Assembly (NCBI GenBank): GCA_028551475.1
Contig: CM052356.1
Location: 3,296,001 to 3,360,000 of the forward strand
From: Casuarina equisetifolia
Lineage: Eukaryota > Streptophyta > Magnoliopsida > Fagales > Casuarinaceae
Length of the DNA stretch: 64,000 nt
Reading direction: 5' to 3'
Shown here: piece after piece, positions 35,640-47,085 of the stretch
Position numbering within the stretch: the first letter of the stretch is position 1
Layout of the letters: the number at the start of each line of letters is the position of its first letter
The notes under the pieces: generated by a model
The model's database searches: none
Seen by the model: the letters and a program-made list of their open reading frames with translations, nothing else
Told to the model about the DNA's origin: nothing
Position numbers and translations under genes: made by a program

Positions 35640-36900
35640 ATTAAACTTAAAAGCAAGGCCAACTATGATGTTTGGAGTCGCCAAGTTAAGAGCAACTTAA
35701 AAGGGAAGAACAAATGGGGGTTTATTGATGGATCTTTTCCAAAACCTAACGAAGATACCACAAAGGTAGTACAACGGGATCAATGTCATGTTGCCATTAT
35801 CAGTTGGTTTGAAAAATCTATAGATCCAAAGCTTGTTTCTTTGGTGTCCATTGTTGAAAATGCTCAAGTAATTTGGGAAACACTTGATCTAAGATTTGGG
35901 CGTAGTACAGTTACCCAAAGGTATAACCTTAGAGAAAAACTATATGGAATGAAACAAATGGGCAAATATGTGAGAGAATATCACAGTTGTCTTTCGGATT
36001 GCTAGGCAGAAATTGATATTCATGAGCCTCCCATTTTATGCATTTGTGGGTTATGCATTTGTAAGGTAAATGAAAGGCTAGAGGAGAGGAAGAAGGAAAT
36101 TAGACTAAAGGAATATCTTATGGGGCTCAATGATCGTTTTAAGCCCTTAAGGACCATGATTTTGGCCAAAGAATCCCTTCCTATGGTTGATTTAGCTTAT
36201 AATCTTACCATAGAAGACGAAGATCAGCTCTGAAAGATGGATGGGCCAAATCTCACTATTGAAAGGATGGCTCTTGCGGTGAACCAAGCCTTAGGCACTT
36301 TGAATCTTCACACGGGTTCATCAACAAATCTCGATCGCAACTCAAATCAAGGAAATGCAAGGAGAAATCAAGCTAATTCTTCCATTTGTGTTCACTGTCA
36401 CAAACCTGGGCATACTCGTGAGACATGCTATCACATAGTGGGTTTTCCTCCCACTTAGAACCATAAAGGAAGAGGAAGAGGCTGTTCTAAGATGGAAAAT
36501 CCCTTATTTATGTAGGCTAATCAAGCATTCGTGGAAGCTGCCGGCATCAGGGGAGTCTCATTTCACACCGTGTTGATGAGCGGTGCGAGTCAAAGTTATG
36601 CGGTTCCCACACTCTTACATGCGGGACAGCCCGCAACTCTACATATAGGACAGGCCGCAGGCTTACAAGTAGGACAGCCTATAGGCTTGCATGCAAGACA
36701 ACTGGGTCCTATAAACCTTCATGCGGGCCAACTAACTCTCGCAGGCCTACATGTGGGCCAGCTGGTTCCCACAAGCCTGGGCAGGCCAGCTAGCGCAAGG
36801 AGGCTGGTAAGACCTGTACACGAGCCAACCTTCTCAATGGGCTCCCGTTGTGTGCGAGTATGTCATTGTTGGACAAACTGCACCAAATTCCTCTAGGTCT
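35640..36900 (+). pseudogene. copia Gag region with an unusual HAGQ repeat
   Basis: The UBN2-type Gag core runs from about 35640 (NYDVWSRQVKSNL, VIWETLDLRFG) through a stop at 36002. The zinc knuckle CVHCHKPGHTRETC is at about 36390-36430. After a stop at 36457 a second open segment (about 36530-36895) holds a run of about eight imperfect 9-13-residue units of the type LHAGQ/LHVGQ/LQVGQ with Pro, Ala and Leu. This low-complexity insert stands between the knuckle and the protease and is not a usual copia domain. Confidence 0.75.
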
Positions 36901-37099
36901 GGAAATTAGCTCGCTGGACAGTGGCTTAGGTTTTTTAATTTTGTTAATATGGGGCAAGTAGGAAATGTAATGCAAGGAGGGTTATCAACAAAACAATTCC
37001 AGAAATTATTATCAGCACTGAACACATGGGAGGAAGTGATACTAGTGCCTCATTTGCAGGTAACAGCACAAAACCCCCTTTCTGAATTGATAACTGTAA

Positions 37100-40000
37100 A
37101 TAAATTTTGGATTCAGGGGCCATAAATCATACTACATGTAATCTTGATTATTTGACATTGCATTCTCGATGTCCATCTCAATTATTTTCCATACACTTAC
37201 CTAATGGAACCTGTACAACAGCTACACACATAAGGTCTAGCCATCCAACATAAAATTTGACCCTGAACCACATATTCTTTGTTCCTAGGTTAAAGTATAA
37301 CCTGATATCCATCACCCGATTAACCGTGGATAATAATTGCATTGTCATTTTCCTTCTTGGTTTCTGTGTTTTCTAGGACAATATGACTAAGGCAGTGATC
37401 GGTTGGGGTAAAGCAAATAGAGGTCTCTACTTCCTGATATTTTTCATAAAAGTTGATCCCAACCTTGTTTCCATTTTGTCACGATTTCAATTTTGCAATT
37501 CAAAACCATTTTTTAATGTAAAATTGAACGTTGTTTATAATGACTCTATTAATCCAAACTATGATTTATGACATAAGTGTTTTGTTCACCCTTCTTCCAA
37601 ATATTTAGTCATGTATGGAAAACCGTTAAAACATCCATAAGATTTCACATGTCCCATTTGTCCATTCATTAAGCAAACTTGATTGCCGTTTGGACATAGC
37701 CAGACAAAAACACATTCAAATTTTCAATTAGTTAATATGGATCTCTAGGGACCACATCAAGTTCTAAATCATGATGGAGCTCGATATTTTTTTACTATAG
37801 TTGATTTTTTTAGAGCCATGTGGACTTTCCTAATCAAATTTAAGGATCAAGCTTTCCCATTGTGCAAGCTTTCATACTTATGATTTCTACTCAATTTAGG
37901 TTTCCCATCCAGTGTATCCGGTTCAATAATAAAACCAAATTCTTTTCAGCCCCTTTCTCATTTTTAGCTTCTCAAGGAATTATCCATAAGAGTAGTTACA
38001 CTTATACACTTCAACAAATAAGGTTGTAGAATGTAAACATCGACATCTTTTAAACATTGATCAAGCCTTGCTATTTCAAAGCAATGTACCTACTCATTTT
38101 TTAGGGGAATGCATTCTTATGGCAACTTATCTTGTTAATAGGTTACCCTCCTTAACCATCTCATATCGCACCCCTTTTGAGGTCCTTCATAGTCAACTTC
38201 CCACACTTCATCATCTTCGTGTATTTGGATGTCGTTGTTATGTGACCACACTTTGCCCAGCAGGCAAATTTGCTCCTCAAGCAATACCTTGTGTCTTTGT
38301 GGGCTATTTCTCCATACAAAAAGGATATCGTGTTTATGATCCAGTGACTAGAAAATTCTTCACCAGTTGCGATGTTGTATTCCACGAGTTAGAATTTTCA
38401 TTTTCTAATGATACTCACGAGTGTGATAATCTTATCGTACCTAACGATCACTCGGTCCCTGTTGTTGAGTCCTTACCCATACAAGCTAGGGAAGTTACTA
38501 ACAACCTATAGATCCATCCACCTTTGATTCTTTACCAAAAGATTCGTATCACAAGCCCTCCTCTAGAGTCCACTCTAAAAGCAACCATAAATGTACCTTC
38601 CTCACTAGAGTTTTCATCATTACCCTCGGCACCCACCTCCTCATGTCCACCACTTCGTAAATCCACCAAAATCATAAGAGTTTGGACATCAGAATATATA
38701 TGTTCCACTTTGTCATCAACTTTCATGTCTACCCGTTATCCCATGACCAAATATGTTCCTCTAGATAACCTTGCCCCACACCACAAACAGTTCATTGCTT
38801 CTATTTTTGTTGTATGAGAACCCACATCCTATCAAGAAACGGTCATGGATCCTAATTGGGTTGGAGCAATAGAACAAGAATTAGAGGCTTTAGAGGCAAA
38901 CAATACTTGGGAATTAGTACCATTGCCAAAGGGAAGACATGCAATGGGTTATAAATGAGTGTATAAGATTAAGTACAACTCAGATGGGACTCTAGAACAT
39001 TATAAGGCTTGATTGGTAGACAAGAACTATCACTAGAGGGAAAGCATTGATTATAAAGAAACTTTTGCTCCTATTATTAAAATTATCAGTGTTCCGGCCG
39101 TTTTCTCCCTTGCAGCTAAACATAATTGGCCCCTATATCAACTAGATGTATAGAATGCATTTTTACATGGAGATTTGCTAGAAGAAGTCTATATGAAAAT
39201 GCCACCAGAGCTTCGTCGACAGGGGGAGAGATCAATGTGTCAACTACACAAATCTCTTTATGGTTTAAAACAAGCATAGCGTCAATGGTATGCAAAATTC
39301 ACAGAGGCACTGAGGATAATGGAATATTCCCAATCATAGTATGATTATGCCTTGTTTATTCGTCGAAAGGGTAATAGCATTGTCATTCTACTTATCTATG
39401 TTGATGATATATTGATTAATGGCAATAATGCCACTGCCATTGCCAGCCTTAAGACTTATTTGGACTCTAGATTCCGCATGAAAGATCTAGGTCAGTTGAA
39501 ATATTTTTTAGAAATAAAGGTGGCTCAATTAAGAGAAGGCTAAATGTATTAATCAGCACAAGTATGCTCTTGAGTTAATATCCATGGCTGGATTAGCTGG
39601 AGCTAAACCAACAATTACACCTATGGAATCAAGTTTAAAGCTAACTTTAAGAGAGCATGATATTAAGATTGGCAGCAAACATCATGACCCACTCCTCCAT
39701 GATCCTTCATCCTATAGGTGTTTGGTGGGAAAGCTAATGTACTTAACTGTAACCAGGCTAGATCTTACTTACCCAGTGTAACAGTTAAGCCAATTCATAA
39801 ATGCACCTAAACAATCACACATGGATGTTGCACATCGGGTTATAAAATATATTAAAAGAGCTTTAGGACTTAGTCTTCTGTTTCCTACTTCATCACAATT
39901 AGAGCTAATGGCTTTTTGTGACTCATATTATGATACAAGCCCTAATGACAAGAAGATCACTTACAAGATATTGTGTCAAACTTGGAAAGTCATTGATATC

Positions 40001-40370
40001 ATGGAGGACAAAGAAACCACCAAGAGTGTCAAGATCATCTGCATAAGCAAAGTACAGGGCCATGGGAATCACAGTATGTGGGATCATGTGGCTCACTAGA
40101 TTATTATGAGATCTTGGGCTTAATGTTAGACTACCAGTTCCTCTCTTCTATGACAATAAAGCCGCAAGAAAGATAGTAGTCAATCCCATAAAACATGAGA
40201 AGACAAAACACATTGAGATTGAGTGCCACTTTATAAAAGAATAGATACAAAAAGGAATGGTGTGCACACAATGTATACGAGGCTCAAAACAACTAGCAGA
40301 CCTATTCACTAAGGCCCTCAGTGGTAAGCAACATCACTATCTTTTAGACAAGCTCAGAGCATTTGATCTC
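37100..40370 (+). pseudogene. copia Pol region (protease, integrase, RT, RNase H), broken
   Basis: The protease motif LDSGAINHTT is at about 37108. Integrase follows near 37680-38140, with the end of its core as ATYLVNRLPS (38117-38150) and the HLRVFGCRCYVTT stretch near 38205-38245. Reverse transcriptase covers about 38845-39530, with EALEANNTWELV, KQA near 39270 and the catalytic YVDDILI at 39399-39419. RNase H is near 39820-40350 (ELMAFCDSYY) and ends with a KHIEIECHFI-type segment. In-frame stops (for example at 38511, 38956, 39009, 39541) and shifts disable all of it. Confidence 0.85.
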
Positions 40371-40395
40371 TATAAATCTCTAACTTAAGGGGGAG

Positions 40396-40618
40396 TCTTA
40401 GGTTGCTTACTATCGGAGGGCCCATAATGCTTTTGTACATATTTACTTTTATGTCCTTATTTGATATTGTATATAAGGAACTTACATTGTAACTATTATT
40501 CTTTAAGTAAATGTAGTAGTTTTGCCCTAGTGGCTTCACAAAACAAGTTTGCTCCATCATCTCCTTATTGCCAACAATGAGGAAGTTTACCTTATTTACT
40601 TTCATTGTTTTTCCAAGA
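40396..40618 (+). repeat. 3' LTR of the copia element
   Basis: 223 bp and the partner of 35074-35296 (starts TCTTAGGTTGCTTACTATCG). It is preceded by the purine tract and followed by the target duplication ATAAA and the remainder of ISPF exon 3. Confidence 0.88.
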
Positions 40619-41548
40619 ATAAATAAGCTCGCACAAGGAGGCCATCAAGGCAAACCTATCTGCACTGCTTACAGCCGACCCTTTTAGAGTAAACCTAAAC
40701 GCAAAAACTCATGAGAAGGTTGACAGCCTTGGCGAGAGTAGGGGTATTGTAGCTAGCACCGTGGTTCTTCTTACAAGGAAATAAAAAAAAAAAAAAGGTT
40801 CCCATAAATGTTGTCTAAAGTGTAAAATGCATTATGTCATTAGTATATTGCATACAAAGACTTAATCCTTTGGTTGGAGTAGAAATATTTGTAATAATGG
40901 CCAAAATGTGGTTAGATTTGGTTTTTTCCTCAAAGGATCTTATGGTTTATCGTCTATTGATTTGGAAAGCTTAATCTAACCATATTGTTTGGTCCAAAAA
41001 AATGCATATAAATGCATATGGAGTTTATCATGGCTAATATTTTGACCAAAAATAAGCCAGGAACATTCAATTTCTTCTTTAGTGAGATCCATGAGTAACT
41101 TGTCCCTTTAAACTTATCTCAAGATCAGCTTGTCACAACTTTAAATGATTCATAGGTTCTGTTGATGACATTCATAGTATCATGGCTAGTAATACTTGCA
41201 TATTGTTGATATTGAGCACTTTGTACCACATAGAGCATTAGATCATTTTCAGCATATAGTATTTTAAACTTTTAAAAGTTTTGATTAAATATCTTTTATA
41301 CTTTGTCTCATTTCAATTATGTTTTAATATTTGTTTAATCTTAAACGTGGGTTTGTCATCTCCTATCGCAAGCTTTTTGTATGTGATTCTATTAAATTTT
41401 TTTCTTTCATTTAAAACTTTTACGAAATTTTTTATCTTAAATTTTAAAAAGTGAAATTTAGACCTAAAATCTAAAATAAGGCAAAATACAAGGGAGTTAC
41501 TAATTTTTCTTAAAATCTCTGTTTAAAGTCGCGGGGAAAAAAAGGATT

Positions 41549-41662
41549 TGGGCCTTTATCTCTTCAGTCCTGTCTTTTTATCTTTTGAGTCCATTAAAGG
41601 CCCATTTTGTGTATTTTTTTTAAAAAAAAAATTGTAGAAAGCCCTAGTATGAATTAGGGTTT
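41549..41662 (+). promoter_or_regulatory. RPS10 core promoter: site II motifs and telo-box
   Basis: TGGGCC at 41549-41554 and GGCCCA at 41599-41604 are site II elements in both orientations. TTAGGGTTT at 41654-41662 is the reverse of the AAACCCTAA telo-box. This combination is known to mark promoters of plant ribosomal-protein and other growth-linked genes. No clear TATA box is seen. A GAGA/CT-rich leader follows. Confidence 0.75.
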
Positions 41663-41792
41663 GACGCTCTCTTGGTGCCGCAACCTTAGAGAGAAACAAG
41701 AGTCTTGCCCCCTCTTGAATCCACAACCATAGAGAGAAAAGAGGGAGTTTGTCGCCTCCTCTTGCTGCCGCAGCCTCAGTTTCATTGTAATC

Positions 41793-44137
41793 ATGGTAGG
41801 TCGCTCTCTCCATCTCCTTGTGAAAGATGTTTGTTTGCGATTGTAACACTGGGGAGTAATGGGCATCGATTGTTCCATCAGAAATTGCATGTTGGGTAGC
41901 ATGAATGTAGCACTTTGTCTGGGTACAAAATCTATCTGGGTTTCAGCTGCCCGTGTTGCTGTGACACGGTTGTAAGATATGAATCGTGTTTGCATTTAAA
42001 GACTGTTGTTCATAGAAAAAAACGAATACAGAAAATAAGGCAGTGATTATGATCTCGCTTGTCAAGTTTACTTGCCAGGTGATGTCAAGCTTGTTTTACA
42101 GGGTTGTATGATTTCCAGGAGCGTTGTTTTTCCTAAAATTGGGTTGTAATTATTTAGAATGTTTAAGATTCTAAAAACTTAAATTTTTTGATGTTTATGC
42201 TGGAATCGGATCATATTTGCAGTTTTTGTGCTCTTCTGAGAGTATCTCCGTGTTCTCTTCGTTTGCTTTTTGGTAGACTGACTGTTTTACTTGTTTCCCT
42301 ATCAGATCATTCCTGAGAAGAACCGGCGTGAGATCTCCAAGTACCTCTTTCAAGGTTTCCCTCTACACCTCTATGCACGTACCATGTGGCTAGTTCTATG
42401 TATCTGTGTGTTTTTGTATCTGCGAATATTTGTACCTTAAATTTTGATTTGTATGGTAATTTTTGTCTTCAGAGGGGGTTTGCTACGCAAAGAAGGACTA
42501 CAACATGCCAAAGCACCCCGAGATCGAAGTGCCAAACCTGCAAGTGATAAAGCTGATGCAGAGCTTTAAGTCCAAGGGGTATGTGCGCGAGACCTTTGCC
42601 TGGATGCACTACTACTGGTACCTTACCAATGATGGCATTGAGTTCCTAAGAACCTACCTAAACCTACCTTCTGAGATTGTCCCTGCCACCCTGAAGAAGC
42701 AGGCCCGGCCTGCAGGTCGCCCCTTTGGTGGTCCACCTGGTGATCGCCCCCGGTAAATTCTTATTCTTTGTGGTGATTGTTGTTGGTATTGCCTGTTTTG
42801 ATTGGTGTAACATGGATTTGTTGTTAAATTTGTGTTCTTGGGATGTCATATAATTAGTTGAAATTTTATGTTGTGAATCAGTGGTCCTCCTCGCTTTGAG
42901 GGAGAAAGGAGATTTGGTGACCGAGAAGGGTACCGTGGAGGTCCACGCGGGCCTGGTGGTGACTTTGGTGATAAGGGTGGAGCACCTGCTGACTACAGGC
43001 CTAGTTTTGGGGTAATTTTACTGTGGTCTCTATTTTGTTCATTCTTTTGGTTTCTATTATGTTTGTATGTTTTATTGTTGTATGTATCAGTTGAGTTTAC
43101 CTGTGGCATTTACGTGGCATTTACTCTTTTGTTGAAAGTTTAGGGGGAAACATCCAAAGTTGGTTCTTCTGCAAAGCTTTTCACCTTTTTTATTCTTCTT
43201 TTCTTTGAAGATACCCTCTATGGGTTAGATTGAATGTGGTTCTTGAGTTTAGTTTGAAGCTAGTTGTATGTTGGTTGGGTGCGTATATGCTGTTTCAGGT
43301 TGATAGGTTTTAGGAACTAGATTTTGATAAATATACAAACTTTGGACGTACTGGAGAATTTTTTCTGTCAATGGCTTGAGTTCTTCCTCCCCTGCCCCAT
43401 GTCCCTGGGCATTTTCAAGTCTTCTTGCTCATAATGCTTTCTGTCAATGGCCTGAGTTCTTCCTCCACTGCCCCATGTCCCTGGGCATTCTTATGTCTTC
43501 TTGATTAATTTAATGCTTTCTGTCAATGGCTTGATTTCTTCCTCCCCTGCTCCATGTCCCAGGGCATTCTGAAGTCTTTTTGCTTAATTTTTCTTTCAGT
43601 ATTTTGTGCTAATGATGTTGGGTTCATTTGGTTCAGCTGTCAACCAAGCCAGAATCTCTTTATCTATGGCATGATTTCTGTTGGTTATCTATTTGAACAA
43701 TTTTCATGTTAATACGGGAATTGATACTTGAATGGCCAATGGAAAACCTTTAGGCGAACATTATTTTATTGGTTTGAGATTCAAAATTTAGGTTGTATGT
43801 ACAGTTACAGATACAAAAGAATTCAGTAGTGGTTTGGGAAGAGATGGGGCCAGGGTTTTTGGGGTTTGATTACGCTATTGTTAGTCAGTTGTTGATGGTA
43901 CCTTTGAGGAAAAATATGTGATAATATCGTCTGCAACTCACATGATATCCATTAGTGGTGGAGTTATTTGCAAAAGAATTGAGGATTAGTTGCCTTGATG
44001 GGACACCATAGTTCGGTAGTTTCTGCCATATTGATTAGTTTCTTGCATCAAACTTGCAGGGTCCTGGTGGAAGGCCTGGCTTTGGTCGTGGAGCTGGTGG
44101 TTTCGGTGGAGGCGCACCTAGCTCAAATCTTCCTTAA
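41793..44137 (+). CDS. RPS10: 40S ribosomal protein S10 (eS10), five coding exons
   Basis: Coding parts are 41793-41795 (the ATG alone), 42306-42354, 42473-42752, 42882-43011 and 44060-44137. All have GT-AG introns in phase and give 179 residues, the usual plant length. The S10/plectin domain fills residues 1 to about 95 ([63 protein letters not shown]). The C-terminal half is Gly/Arg/Pro-rich ([25 protein letters not shown]). The protein belongs to the beak of the cytosolic small ribosomal subunit, near the mRNA entry side. Exon 1 ends directly after the start codon (ATG|GTAGG), so a translation start inferred from exon 3 alone would be wrong. Intron 4 (about 1.05 kb) contains a roughly 65-100-bp imperfect repeat with TTCTTCCTCCCCTGCCCCAT. 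Confidence 0.96.
43360..43590. repeat. Three imperfect tandem copies in RPS10 intron 4
   Basis: A block with TTTCTGTCAATGGCTTGAGT, TCTTCCTCCCCTGCCCCATG, TCCCTGGGCATT and a CTTCTTGCTCATAATGC-like end is repeated starting near 43362, 43438 and 43516. The period is about 76-78 bp with point differences. It is non-coding. Confidence 0.85.
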
Positions 44138-45202
44138 GAGCAATGGTTCCTCACTCTATTGGTTTTGACAGTCGGAATTGATGTGCTTGCCACATATCGT
44201 TTTCAGAGAATATTAGGTGTTGGGAGTTGAAACAGTTACGTTTTTAATTTTCGTGGTTTGTCAAGTTGTCATTTAACCCTTTTATTTATCATACACTTAA
44301 GTTTTATGCTGTTTGTGATGCAAGTAAGATAATTTTTGAGACTTTTGCAGTGCCCTTATCATGAATTCTACCACTTTCTTTAGGTCGTAACAGATGATTG
44401 TAATATGCGATATGTAATGTAAGGGGTGATACATAGCTTAAATACAACAAGGAAGGTGCTTTTTTCGGTGTTTAACTGCAAATTTATAAAATCTGTCGGA
44501 TAAACACTAACAAGTTAAATTGATCTCCTGCATTAGATTGAAGTTTTTTTTTTTTTTTGGCCTAATAACTGCATTTCTGTAGAGGTTATAAAGAAGAAAG
44601 CCACTCAAACAGTATCTTGGAGATGGCAGACTAATTTCACTTTATATAACCCAATGCTTCTTTTGTGAAGTAAATATAAACTAAGTAGACTGATCCAGAA
44701 TTTCTTCAAGAAATCATCTGAACCGCCAACTAACTCCTAAAAATCTTTATTTCTAATCCAAATCATTATGTTCATGATTTTTCTTTGATGACAGGTCAAA
44801 TCTTTAAAAGATTAGATTAGTTTATTTTATTCCAAAAAAATCAAAAATCAAGTGCACATGTATTGTTAGAATTTAGCTATTAAGATTGAATACAACGAGG
44901 TTAATAAATGCTTAGTTCAGTTGGGGGTGTATTATGTTATTATTTAGTTGTTTTTTATATTTAAGCCTAAAGCTTTACCCTTAATGATAATTATTCATGT
45001 TGACAATTGGATGAGGATTTTCCCTCGTTTTAACATAAAAAGGCAAAAAAAACATGGGAATATGCGATTAGCTGCTTGGGTTCACGTGGAGACAAATCCT
45101 TGACTCACCTTTTCCACGGCTTTTACAGTGCCTACACGCGTGAGCACACTCGCACACACCTGTCCACCCTTAGTTGTGTCGCGGAGCTTTCTTCAGAGTT
45201 CA
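44138..45202. other. RPS10 3' flank and ISPF promoter region
   Basis: The RPS10 3' untranslated region probably ends within about 350 bp of the stop. The rest is AT-rich with a T-run at 44547-44560. CACGTG-containing GGTTCACGTGGAG at about 45079-45091 is a G-box, a light- and ABA-related motif, about 120 bp before the ISPF start. No clear TATA box was identified. Confidence 0.5.
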
Positions 45203-45652
45203 ATGGCTATGGCAGCACCTTCACTCTCTGCCGCCCCAGTTCCTCGAGAGCCACTTTCTCTGTCCGCGTGCTCTGGGTCTTTCCCTCTCTCACGGCTTTC
45301 TCTCCGACCAGCTGTAACGAAGCTAACGACAGCGAGAATTTCCGTGTCGGCAGCCGCAACTACCGGTTTCGAAGTTGGGCAGGCCCCACTGTCGGTTACT
45401 CCCTCCAAAGCCTTGCCCTTTCGGGTCGGACACGGGTTTGACCTCCATCGGTTGGAGCCCGGGTACCCGCTGATCATCGGTGGGATTAACATACCCCACG
45501 AGCGAGGCTGCGAGGCTCATTCCGATGGTAATTTCATCAAATTACTGATTTTTTGTACCTCTTGTACAGAAATTATGTGTTTCTAAGCTGTGGGTTTTCG
45601 TTATTTTCTTAGTTTTTTTTTTCTGTGTTAAAGCGTATTGGTGAAGGAGGTG

Positions 45653-45683
<31 letters not shown>

Positions 45684-47085
45684 TTGCCTTGTAGTTATAT
45701 CTATTGTTGGTGCTGATTAAGTTCTGAATTTGGATACTTTATTTTTAAATTATGTTTCCAAAATTTGGGTAGGAATTGAACTGAACCAGTGAAGGTGGTG
45801 ATTTTCTTCTGGATTGTGTCTTTTGTTATCGTTGTCGTTGGTGGTGGTGGTGCAGGAGATGTACTGCTGCATTGTGTGGTCGATGCAATTTTGGGTGCTT
45901 TGGGGCTCCCTGATATCGGGCAGATATTTCCAGATAACGATCCCAAGTGGAAGGGAGCACCATCTTCAGTTTTCATCAAAGAAGCTGTGAGTTTTTGTCC
46001 GGTGTAACTATGTGGCAAGTTCAGAGCTTCATTATGGATTTCATGTTGTCATTATGCATGTAAATGTTGGATATAATTTCAAAAGAGACTTCATAACGTT
46101 AAATGGTTTTGAGAAAAGCAAGCATAAATGTTTATGTTGCTGGCAAATTACTAATACTGTTTGCAATATGAATCTCACGGGTTTGCAACAATTCAACTGG
46201 ACGAGAAATCTCTGTTTAAGGGACAGTGCTAAGCTGAGCCGCTTTAATCAGTAGGGAAGAAATGGCCTCAACAAGGGAGGTGTTACCAGTATGTAATGAT
46301 GAAAACTATGGGACTGACATATTGTTAGCTTATGGTCTAGCAGTCCTCTGCTTTTGTAGGCTAGGGTTGCCTCTTCCTCTCGGAAAGGAAGGTCTTGGTT
46401 CAACGATGGGGAAGAAGGGAATTGAGTAAGGGGGAAGATTATCTGGTACAGTGTAGGCACTATTAACATTGGATGAAGTAGAAGAAAGAGGCATAACTTT
46501 CTTGCTAAGTCGGACATATAAGATGTTATCAAAGTGAGTCACTAACATACTAAACTTCATTTCGAAATCTATTAGCTGGTGGCATATAGTGACTGAATAA
46601 AACAATCCACTTTCATAGTTGATGTTCATATTGCAGAAGTGCTGTTGGAGGATGATTCTTAACCCATCGTGTGGAAAATTTCTTTTCTTAATAGTAATCG
46701 TGTTTTCAACAGTCTATTTTATGCATCACACTTGAAGTTGTACTCCAGTTTGGTGATAAAAGCCTATTGTCTCATCACATCTGTTGGAACATGGGTGGAA
46801 AACATTGAATTTTCTTCTCTAACTTAATTTCTTTGGCATCATTAATTTCAGGTGAGACTCATGCACGAGGCTGGCTATGAACTTGGAAACTTAGATGCGA
46901 CTTTGATTCTTCAAAGACCAAAAGTAAGCCCGCACAAGGAGGCAATCAAGGCAAACTTGTCTGCACTGCTTGGAGCCGACCCTTCTGTAGTAAACCTGAA
47001 AGCAAAAACTCATGAGAAAGTTGACAGCCTTGGAGAGAATCGGAGTATTGCAGCTCACACTGTGGTTCTCCTTATGAGGAAATGA
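45203..47085 (+). CDS. ISPF: 2-C-methyl-D-erythritol 2,4-cyclodiphosphate synthase
   Basis: Exons 45203-45527, 45856-45986 and 46852-47085 join in phase to 229 residues. The enzyme makes 2-C-methyl-D-erythritol 2,4-cyclodiphosphate from CDP-ME 2-phosphate, releasing CMP, in the plastid MEP pathway that supplies isoprenoids. The first ~55-70 residues are Ser/Ala/Arg-rich, as in a chloroplast transit peptide. The core begins [19 protein letters not shown]. Metal ligands are D80, H82 and H114 (FDLH, DVLLH), with the same spacing as D8/H10/H42 of E. coli Isp[14 protein letters not shown] and the [18 protein letters not shown] nucleotide-binding end are all present. Intron 2 holds a SINE-like insert. 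Two broken ISPF copies lie upstream, so this appears to be the only working one here. Confidence 0.96.
46325..46445 (+). mobile_element. tRNA-like SINE remnant in ISPF intron 2
   Basis: ATGGTCTAGCAGTCCTCTGC (box A type) and GGTCTTGGTTCAACGATGGG (box B type) are about 60 bp apart, with GGTTGCCTCTTCCTCTCGG between them. This is the organisation of plant tRNA-derived SINEs. The equivalent stretch in the pseudogene is 34515-34625. Confidence 0.45.

Larger units (their letters stand above)
35074..40618 (+). mobile_element. Ty1/copia retrotransposon, nearly full length, inactive
   Basis: About 5.5 kb with 223-bp LTRs at 35074-35296 and 40396-40618, and a target duplication ATAAG (35069-35073) / ATAAA (40619-40623). 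It lies exactly where the ISPF exon 3 alignment is interrupted. Domain order is Gag, protease, integrase, reverse transcriptase, RNase H, which defines copia. Every domain carries stops or frameshifts. A purine tract (AAGGGGGAGT) precedes the right LTR. It reads in the same direction as the ISPF pseudogene. Confidence 0.92.
34052..41520 (+). pseudogene. ISPF pseudogene, split by a Ty1/copia element
   Basis: The sequence follows the intact gene from late intron 1 (GATTTTCTTCTG, compare 45799) to about 1 kb past the stop. Exon 2 is at about 34080-34205 with frameshifts and a missing acceptor. Intron 2 is at 34206-34998 and ends CAT instead of CAG. Exon 3 is at 34999-35073 and resumes at 40624-40784. 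The gap is a 5.5-kb copia insertion. The 3' flank matches that of the real gene as far as about 41520 (compare 48050-48090). Exon 1 and most of intron 1 are absent. It cannot encode the enzyme; it is a copy-derived relic directly upstream of RPS10. Confidence 0.88.

Noticed and set aside
42463..42756. Frame starting [11 protein letters not shown] as the RPS10 start
   Set aside because: The first three codons lie in the intron. The real start is the separate ATG at 41793, and exon 2 encodes [16 protein letters not shown].
45076..45441. Frame of 121 codons before and inside ISPF exon 1
   Set aside because: Different frame from the transit peptide. The ISPF frame starting at 45203 continues into the conserved core.
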